DNA of 49,336 nt from positions 422,764-472,099 of the forward strand of contig CACRSC010000016.1 of NCBI GenBank assembly GCA_902651635.1, read 5' to 3'. The translations under genes and the position numbers were made by a program. Under the pieces are notes generated by a model, which worked only from the letters and a program-made list of their open reading frames with translations, made no database searches and was not told the origin of the DNA. Positions within the stretch are counted from its first letter, which is position 1. Every line of letters begins with the position of its first letter. Source of the stretch: Mastigamoeba balamuthi. Lineage: Eukaryota > Evosea > Mastigamoebida > Mastigamoebidae. Shown here piece by piece: positions 42,326 to 49,336 of the stretch.

Positions 42326-43756
42326 ATGGTGCCGGTGCCCACACTGACAGTTGCTTCTCTCGTGCTCGTGGTGGCGACCACAGCCCTCGCTGGCTCCGTG
42401 ACGCTGCCATCGACGTGGTCGTGGACCAGCAGCGGTATCCTTGTGGACGTGAAGTCGGACTCGTCGCACGCCATCAAGAGCGTGAAGGACCCGACGATTG
42501 TGTACTACAACGGCGTCTACCACGTCTACGCCACCATCTACTCCACCTCGTACAGCATGGTCTACCTCAACTTCTCCTCCTTCGACAAGGCCTCCTCGGC
42601 CAAGTGGTACTTCATGGACAAGACCGCCGGCTTCACTGGCTACAAGTGCGCGCCCCAGCTGTTCTACTTCGAGGCCAAGAAGCTCTGGTACCTCGTCTTC
42701 CAGACGCCCTACCCCACCTACTCCACCAACACCAACCCCGGCAACCCCGCGGGCTGGTCCACCCCCAAGGCCTTCTTCACGACAATGCCGACCAACGCCA
42801 TCGACTTCTGGACCATCTGTGACGACGCCAACTGCTTCCTCTTCTTCTCCAACGACGCGGGTGTCTGGTACCGCACCCAGACAAGCAAGTCGGCGTTCCC
42901 CAATGGCTGGTCGACGACGTTCACGACCGTGCTCAAGTCCAGCAACAAGTACGAGTACTTTGAGGCGTCGTGGGTGTACAGGCTGTCCACCCAGAAGCTC
43001 TACATCGCTGGCATCGAGGGCATCGGCTCCAGCGGGCGCTACTACCAGACCTTCACCGCCACGTCCCTCGACGGCCAGTGGACATCGCTGACAACGGGCT
43101 TTGCGAGCAACTCCAACGTCAAGTTCACGTCGAGCAGCGCGTGGAGCCAGGGCGTGAGCCACGGCGAGCTGATCCGCTCAAATTACGCCGAGACGATGCT
43201 GCTGGACCCCTGCAACATCCGTTTCTTCTACCAGGGCCTGGCAGCAGGATCCTCTGGGGACTACAACACGCTGCCCTACAAGCTGGGGCTCCTCACGTCC
43301 ACCACCAAGGTTTCGGGCTGCGACGCTGTGGCGGCATCGTGCACCATTGCGCAGAGCAGTGTTGGCGGAACGTCTGGGCTGGGCACGTGCTCTGGCAGCG
43401 TCGAGAGCGGGACGTCGTGCAGTGTCGCTTGCTCAGCTGGCTACACAGCGGTGGCTGGCAAGTGCTCCTCGGGGTCGTGGATGCCGGCGCCCACCTGCGT
43501 GCGCTCAACCCCGGCAGAGAGCAGCTCCAGCAAGACAGCTCACAGCTCTACCAAGCCAGCGCACAGCTCCGCCACCCCGGGTACGCACTGCTGAGCTCAT
43601 GTTCCCCTCCGACTGACGTTTGCGGTATGTGTGCTGTTGTCATCAGTGGACAGCAAGAAGGGCGACAGCATCCCCGACGACCTGTTCAGCGCCGCCAGCT
43701 CTGCGGGACTCGTGTATGGGCTGGGCGCCGTCGCTGCTGCCGTTGCCACGATGTAA
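42326..43756 (+). CDS. GH62 alpha-L-arabinofuranosidase, GPI-type (copy B)
   Basis: Exons 42326-43580 and 43647-43756 encode 454 aa. Signal peptide, GH62 domain with KDPTIVYYN, IDFWTICDD and YFEASWVYR intact, sushi-like Cys module, Ser-rich linker and a GPI signal in the second exon (SIPDDLFSAASSAGLVYG), as in copy A. From about 42510 onward it is almost identical to copy D, while the first ~185 bp differ clearly. Compared with copy A it differs throughout but keeps the intron at the same codon (66 nt). Confidence 0.92.
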
Positions 43757-44156
43757 AGTCTGCGGCAACGCAACGCAATTGCCACGGGGGGGCAGCGGGG
43801 CCCCTATGACTGTTTAGAAAGCACGACCTTTCTGAAGACCCTTATCGCGGACCCCATGCAGTCTGTGCGGCTGCGCGCAGGTACGGGTGTGACTTCCCCA
43901 GATGGGATCGAAAAGAACAGCACGTTCTCTTATGACAACCCTTCTAGCGCCGTCTCAACAACTGGGAGCCCCTCGCTGTGCTGCGGTCTCGTTCCTGCAT
44001 CGCAGTCCCGGCAATTATATCGGTTTTACAACAGCAAACCGATAAGTTCTTGAACCTGAACTACAGAAGTGCTCCAACTGCAACAAAATATCTGGGGCTG
44101 ACTCACAACACTGTCATCGAGTGAAAGCAGGCCCCCTCCCCTCCCCCCTGATTCGG
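43757..44156. other. GH62 B-C spacer
   Basis: This carries the duplicated 3' flank and the upstream region of copy C. No gene is seen. Confidence 0.5.
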
Positions 44157-45520
44157 ATGTTGAACTCGGCGAAGATAGCTCTGGCTCTCACACTAGTGGC
44201 GGGCTCCGCGGCGCTTCCATCAGAGTGGACGTGGGCCGACAATGGAATACTCGTTGACACCAAGTCAGACGCCACCCACGCTGTCCGGGGCATCAAGGAG
44301 CCGACGATTGTGCACCACAACGGCACGTACCACCTCTTCGCGACCATCTACACGGGCAACTACAGCATGGTCTACCTCAACTTCACCTCCCTCGACCAGG
44401 CCGCGTCGGCCCCGTGGTACTACATGGACCAGACGCCGGGCTTCGGCGGCTACAGGACGAGCTGCTCGCCCCAGCTGTTCTACTTATCGCTCCAGGGGCT
44501 CTGGTACCTCGTCTTCCAGCAGCAGGCGTCCGACAACGGGGCCACAACGAACAACGCAATGTACTCGACAAACGCGGACATCAGCAACCCCGCGGGCTGG
44601 GCGCCGCCCAGGACGATGCTAGATATCACGGTCGCGAACGCCGTGGACTTCTGGACTATCTGCGATGACTCCTACTGCTACCTCTTCTTTGCCGACAACA
44701 GGGGCCACCTGTTCAGTACCTACACAAGCAGCGCGGTGTTCCCCGGCTACTGGGAGTCCCAACACAGAGTCCTCCACTCAGAGAACCCGCTCGAGACCTA
44801 CGGGGCGCCGTGGATCTACAGGCTGCAGTCCGAGGGAGTCTACTTGGCTGGCATCGAGGGTATCGACGCGGGCGGCCACCGCTTCTACCAGACCTTCACA
44901 GCCGACTCGCTCTGGGCCGTCTGGCCGTCGGAGGGCATGTCCCAACACGGCTTTTGGGCCGCACAGTCGCGCGACTTCGTGACGAGCAGGAACGTCAATC
45001 ACACGTGGGGCCAGGGCATCGGCCAGGGAGAGCTCATGCGCGCCAACGCCGACGAGAGGATGCTGCTGGACCCCTGCGTCCGCCTCGTCTACCAGGGCCT
45101 GGCGCCGGGCGACTACAAGGACAACGACTCGCAGCCGTTCAAGTTGGGTCTGCTCTCCGCCGCCGGCTGTGATGTCCCAGCGTGCAACGCCTCACTGAGC
45201 AGCATCGCTGGAGCGTCGGCGCTGGGCTCGTGCGCGGGCAGGGTCGCGAGCGGGTCGTCGTGCAGCGTCGAGTGCTCTGCTGGGCTCGGTTCTGTGGCTG
45301 GCAGGTGCTCGTGGGGCGTGTGGAGGCCTGCGCCCGCCTGCGTGCACGCACAGAGCTCCTCCACCCGCGGTTCGCGTTCGTTATGTGCCACCGCGATGAC
45401 AGGCTGACGCATTCTTGTGCAGATGCGGTGGACAGCAGCAAGAAGGGCGTATCAGGTGCAGCCGGATCGGTGAGGCTCGTGAGCGGCCTGTTCGTCATTG
45501 CAGCGCTTGTCACAGCCTAA
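44157..45520 (+). CDS. GH62-like protein lacking two catalytic acids (copy C)
   Basis: Exons 44157-45369 and 45423-45520 encode 436 aa. The fold is clearly GH62 (GILVDTKSDATHAV, YYMDQTPGFGGY, GLWYLVFQ, YLAGIEGID, LVYQGLAPG) with signal peptide, Cys module and GPI-type end (VSGLFVIAALVTA). The catalytic base is Glu48 (KEPTIVHHN in place of KDPTIVYYN). The acid is replaced by Gly216 (TYGAPWIYR in place of YFEASWVYR); Asp164 remains. Family knowledge says the Asp base and Glu acid are required, so this is probably a non-catalytic sugar-binding or decoy form. It also has two insertions (ASDNGATTNNAM and SEGMSQHGFWAAQ). The frame is intact, so it is not a simple pseudogene. Confidence 0.88.
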
Positions 45521-46118
45521 GTTTGTGGGTTACCAGTAGGTGACCACCTATTGAGAGCAATTGAATTGGTCATGCGCCATGACGGCCAGCCGTGCACAAC
45601 ACCAGCGAGCACTCGTGTCTAATGTTGAACACTGTGCTGATTGAAGCATACCGTACTGGGACTATCTTTCAGACAATCAATATTAAGGAAAAATGATATG
45701 AAGATCAGGAATATGATCCTGAACAACAATTGGCGTACTTGGACGCTCATTCGTCAAAAATAATAGTTCAGATGTCCCTCACTTTTTGCCTTTATTGGCA
45801 TTTCAGAAGGCTTAATTGGGATGGGTGCTGTTAATACTTTTGTAGACGGCTCACAACACAACTGCTCTCCCCTCACACACCACCCACCGTAACCAACTTC
45901 CCCTCCCCCCCAACAGTATTTATCCTGACCGCAGGAGGCCCATTCCTCCGTTTGCAGAAGGACAGTTTATCAACTGTTCTGTTGCACCAGATTTTGGAGG
46001 CGAAAAACTGTTCTTCCTAAATCCCGCAGTTTCGAAACTGAAATTGGGCTATCAGTTCCATAATCGGCCTCGTGCCGCACTGACTCCTGTCTCTTGTCAC
46101 CGTTCGTGTGTTGCGGGG
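45521..46118. other. Intergenic region, AT-richer
   Basis: This holds the 20-mer (45875-45894) shared in reverse with 19845-19864, a poly-C tract and the upstream region of the next gene. No gene is seen. Confidence 0.5.
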
Positions 46119-47690
46119 ATGTCCGCAGAGAGCAGCGAGTGCTGCCTGGCCAGCCTGCCCGACGTGGTCGCGGCGCAGTGCATTGTGGCGCTCCTGGACC
46201 TCCCCTCCCGCTCAGCCCTCTACCGCACGTGCCGCCACGCGCGCCGCCTCTGCCTCTCCGAGTCGCTCTGGCGCTCCCTCGTCGTGCCCGCAGCCCCCTC
46301 CACTCGACGACGAGCTGCGCGCGTGCCCCTCGCGCGCGCTGCGTGGCCCCGCACGACCGAGTGCCTCGATGCCTTTGTCGACGGCGTCGCCGAGGCCGCA
46401 GCGTCGGTGGCTGGTCACGCGGTGGCGCTCAGGAGGGTCGAGATGAGCTGCAGCGAGCCTTTCGTCCAAGAGTGGCGCTACGCCTACGACAGGCCGCTGG
46501 CCCGGTTGATCGCCGGCGGCACAGTCCAGCTGCCCCACCTCGAGCACGTCAAGGAAGACATAAGGGCCAGGGACTACGACGACCCCGACCCCCTCGACCA
46601 GGGCGGCCCAGCGGCCAACGAGTTCCGCAGGTTCGCGCGGGCTGTCGCACTGCAGTGCCCGAGTCTCCGCGTGTGGGAGTGCCACGAGGCCAACGAGATC
46701 ATGATCGGGACCTGCTGCTGCATCGAGCAGCCGGAATGGATCGAGCCGCTCCTCTCCCTCTGCCCCGAGACGGTGGAGACCGTACTCGCCTGCAGCCCCG
46801 CGACGATTTCCCTGAGCGAGGTCAGATTGTCTCCCAGCGGGAGCCAGCAGCTGGCCCGCTTCCTTTCGTTGTGCCACCGGCTGCGCCTCGTCCGGTCGGC
46901 CGACGTGTGCCAGCAGCTGCTCAGCCTTGTCGCCACGCTGCCGACGTCGGAGCCTCTGCTCGTCTGCTCTGCGTCATCGTACTGTGGCTCTCTGGAGTTC
47001 GAGGCTGTCCCCACTGCGCTGCGTGCCGACGGGCTCAGGCTCGGCAACCCGGCGCTGCTCAGGGGGATGCTGCAGCAGCCCATGTTCTCCGAGCTGGGCT
47101 TCATCTCGCTGCTCTTCGAGGACGACCCGGCGGCGCTGTACGCGTGCCTCGACACCCTGGGGAACGCGGCGCCGGGGTCCCTGTCGCGGCTCATGCTCCA
47201 CATACTCCCGGACATCTACGGGGGGCAGCCGAATGGGCTCAGCGTCGACAAGGTCTGCGCCGGGGTCAGGAGGCTGCGCCTGTCGGAGCTGTGCTTTGAG
47301 CTGCGCTACGACATAGGGCTGTGGAAGGAGCTGCTGCTGCACCAGGACATGATGCCTCTGCTGCGCTCGCTCCGCCGCTTGTCGGTGCTCGTGACCTACA
47401 GCAATCCGGACAAGTGTGCCCTGCCGACGGCCCCGAGCATGTGTGCATTCTTGCGCATGACAGGCCTGCGCTTCGTCGCTGTCGAGCGCCCAGTGAAGGG
47501 CTTCGTTTTCGGAGATGCTGCGTGCAGGCTGTGGGATGTCTCACCCCGCGCATCGCCCGCTGAGACCAAATTACAATGCGAACTGAGATTCGGTCACTGC
47601 GTGAGTCGGTGTCTCCGAGAGAAAAAGGCAAAGGAAAAGGCACAAACAGGATGTAGAGGCCACTTATGTAGCCTACAGACGGAGGGATAG
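46119..47690 (+). CDS. F-box protein with a long, possibly leucine-rich C-terminal part
   Basis: One open frame of 523 aa from ATG 46119. Residues about 9-55 form an F-box-like unit (ASLPDVVAAQCIVALLDLPS, LYRTCRHARRLCL, ESLWRSLVV). The remainder has widely spaced leucine-rich segments (LRLVRSADVCQQLLSLVATL, LRADGLRLGNPALLRGML) without a clean consensus repeat. The last ~35 residues are Lys/Cys-rich and less convincing; an intron near 47560 could end the true protein differently. It is not closely related to F-box copies A and B: their C-terminal domain is absent. Likely an SCF substrate receptor by analogy. Confidence 0.7.
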   Translation: MSAESSECCLASLPDVVAAQCIVALLDLPSRSALYRTCRHARRLCLSESLWRSLVVPAAPSTRRRAARVPLARAAWPRTTECLDAFVDGVAEAAASVAGHAVALRRVEMSCSEPFVQEWRYAYDRPLARLIAGGTVQLPHLEHVKEDIRARDYDDPDPLDQGGPAANEFRRFARAVALQCPSLRVWECHEANEIMIGTCCCIEQPEWIEPLLSLCPETVETVLACSPATISLSEVRLSPSGSQQLARFLSLCHRLRLVRSADVCQQLLSLVATLPTSEPLLVCSASSYCGSLEFEAVPTALRADGLRLGNPALLRGMLQQPMFSELGFISLLFEDDPAALYACLDTLGNAAPGSLSRLMLHILPDIYGGQPNGLSVDKVCAGVRRLRLSELCFELRYDIGLWKELLLHQDMMPLLRSLRRLSVLVTYSNPDKCALPTAPSMCAFLRMTGLRFVAVERPVKGFVFGDAACRLWDVSPRASPAETKLQCELRFGHCVSRCLREKKAKEKAQTGCRGHLCSLQTEG

Positions 47691-48440
47691 TCCCACTCAG
47701 GTTGACAGTCCCGAGGCACGGATAGGCAAGCCTTGTGACGTCGGTAGCCGGGGTATGTTAAACCTTGAGCTCCTGTGCGGAGGGCTGGCCCCAGGGCAGG
47801 GGGTGTGGTCCTGAGCTGCCTGCACTGGGACTCTCTGCGACGCACCTAGAGGACGTGAGGCTTGTGTCTGGTGAAGAGCATTCAAGCCTAGGACACAAAT
47901 TTAAAAGGGAATACTGGTTAGTTTCATTCCGTAGACTGTTATCGGGGAGCTCTGGATGGTTACAAGGTCAGCTCGTCCTATGTACTACATCCTCTCAATT
48001 CCAGAAAATAGCGTTTTGCAGGCCAGCGAGGTTCCTCTAGGTGTCTCTCGTTGATCTTCAAGCAGGAATGGCGATTATTCGCTTATTGGTAAGCTGCCGG
48101 GTTGAATTACTTACCTGCCAGGCACTGGAGTGCAGTCCAGCACTCCACTTTCCCATTCTGACTCAGGGTCGCAGGGCTGATGGGCACCTCGTTGGGTATC
48201 TTTTTCCATTGCACTGTCATTCCAACCGACAACGGGCATCGCGCCTGACGTGGCAGGGTGATTGTCCACTCCAACACACCCCAGAGATCCCCTAACCGCC
48301 ATAAATATGTTGGACAATCTTTGCAACCACACTAACTGCTGTGTCCCAATTCGTGCGGATGTGCAGCAGGCCGTTGTAGGACGCACTCCGCACCACTCTC
48401 CCGAGTCCCCACATTCACAACTAAACCTCCCACAGGAAAG
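47691..48440. other. Intergenic region upstream of GH62 copy D
   Basis: No gene is supported. The right ~90 bp carry the GH62 upstream motif (48362-48376) and the acceptor-like CTAAACCTCCCACAG at 48421-48435. Confidence 0.5.
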
Positions 48441-49336
48441 ATGGTGTCTGTGCCCACAATCAAAGTCGCTGCCCTCGTGCTCGTGGTGGCGACCACAGCC
48501 CTTGCTGGCTCAGTGACGCTGCCATCGTCGTGGTCGTGGACCAGCAGCGGCATCCTCGTCAACACAAAGTCCGACTCGACCCACGCCGTCAAGAACATCA
48601 AAGACCCGACGATTGTGTACTATAACGGCGTCTACCACGTCTACGCCACCATCTACTCCACCTCGTACAGCATGGTCTACCTCAACTTCTCCTCCTTCGA
48701 CAAGGCCTCCTCGGCCAAGTGGTACTACATGGACAAGACCGCCGGCTTCACTGGCTACAAGTGCGCGCCCCAGCTGTTCTACTTCGAGGCCAAGAAGCTC
48801 TGGTACCTCGTCTTCCAGACGCCCTACCCCACCTACTCCACCAACACCAACCCCGGCAACCCCGCGGGCTGGTCCACCCCCAAGGCCTTCTTCACGACAA
48901 TGCCGACCAACGCCATCGACTTCTGGACCATCTGCGACGACGCCAACTGCTTCCTCTTCTTCTCCAACGACGCGGGTGTCTGGTACCGCACCCAGACAAG
49001 CAAGTCGGTGTTCCCCAATGGCTGGTCGACGACGTTCACGACCGTGCTCAAGTCCAGCAACAAGTACGAGTACTTTGAGGCGTCGTGGGTGTACAGGCTG
49101 TCCACCCAGAAGCTCTACATCGCTGGCATCGAGGGCATCGGCTCCAGCGGGCGCTACTACCAGACCTTCACCGCCACGTCCCTCGACGGCCAGTGGACAT
49201 CGCTGACAACGGGCTTTGCGAGCAACTCCAACGTCAAGTTCACGTCGAGCAGCGCGTGGAGCCAGGGCGTGAGCCACGGCGAGCTGATCCGCTCAAATTA
49301 CGCCGAGACGATGCTGCTGGACCCCTGCAACATCCG
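48441..49336 (+). CDS. GH62 alpha-L-arabinofuranosidase (copy D), cut by window end
   Basis: 298 codons from ATG 48441 to the edge. Signal peptide (VAALVLVVATTALA), then GH62 with KDPTIVYYN, IDFWTICDD and YFEASWVYR all present, so it is predicted active. From about 48625 it differs from copy B at only a handful of positions over 710 bp, e.g. YYMDK for YFMDK and KSVFP for KSAFP. The Cys module, linker and GPI exon expected from the paralogues lie beyond the window. Confidence 0.92.
   Translation, partial: MVSVPTIKVAALVLVVATTALAGSVTLPSSWSWTSSGILVNTKSDSTHAVKNIKDPTIVYYNGVYHVYATIYSTSYSMVYLNFSSFDKASSAKWYYMDKTAGFTGYKCAPQLFYFEAKKLWYLVFQTPYPTYSTNTNPGNPAGWSTPKAFFTTMPTNAIDFWTICDDANCFLFFSNDAGVWYRTQTSKSVFPNGWSTTFTTVLKSSNKYEYFEASWVYRLSTQKLYIAGIEGIGSSGRYYQTFTATSLDGQWTSLTTGFASNSNVKFTSSSAWSQGVSHGELIRSNYAETMLLDPCNI

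Noticed and set aside
1-49336. Prokaryotic operons or ribosome-binding sites
   Set aside because: Introns with consistent phases, F-box and CWF19-type genes and GPI signals show a nuclear eukaryotic genome.

Overview
This is a GC-rich nuclear segment from a unicellular eukaryote. Most genes are split by short spliceosomal introns (44 to about 460 nt). I could place 34 introns whose phases agree on both sides, and several are confirmed by comparing paralogues. The content (CWF19-like splicing factor, armadillo chromatin-type subunit, F-box, ankyrin, Sel1, RING and Ras-type genes, membrane adenylate cyclases, peptide transporter, secreted GPI-type arabinofuranosidases, bacterial-looking acyltransferase) suggests a free-living, bacteria- or detritus-feeding protist. 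An amoebozoan such as an archamoeba is my best guess, but that is inference; the sequence does not name the species.

Layout. 1-5.6 kb: the tail of a possible gene, an ankyrin-type gene (-), a CWF19-like gene (+) and an F-box gene (+). 5.7-12.9 kb: a cyclase cluster on the minus strand, with two near-identical transmembrane class III cyclases with dCache-like sensors and a third, soluble cyclase joined to a bacterial-type MEDS sensor domain. 13.3-15.3 kb: an armadillo-type gene. 16.5-18.4 kb: a POT/PTR peptide transporter. 18.5-25.3 kb: an AT-richer island holding a truncated LINE, an intron-containing orphan gene, a decayed second copy of the transporter and a 357-bp TA-flanked MITE sitting in that copy's 3' flank. 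25.8-27.0 kb: a divergent Ras-like GTPase with a 24-nt microexon, followed by a third, 3'-only transporter fragment. 29.6-31.8 kb: an intronless OafA-type acyltransferase with an SGNH domain. 32.2-39.0 kb: RING gene, second F-box gene, Sel1-repeat gene and second ankyrin-type gene. 39.9-49.3 kb: four GH62 alpha-L-arabinofuranosidase paralogues (the last cut by the window end), interrupted by an F-box/leucine-rich gene.

Themes. Families recur as local duplicates: cyclases, GH62, transporter copies, and an ankyrin plus F-box pair present at both ends of the first 39 kb. The duplicates show patchy homogenisation: cyclase exons are nearly identical while their introns do not align. At least five of the 34 introns appear to start with GC instead of GT. 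One GH62 copy has lost two of its three catalytic acids, and the Ras-like protein lacks the usual switch II aspartate and glutamine.
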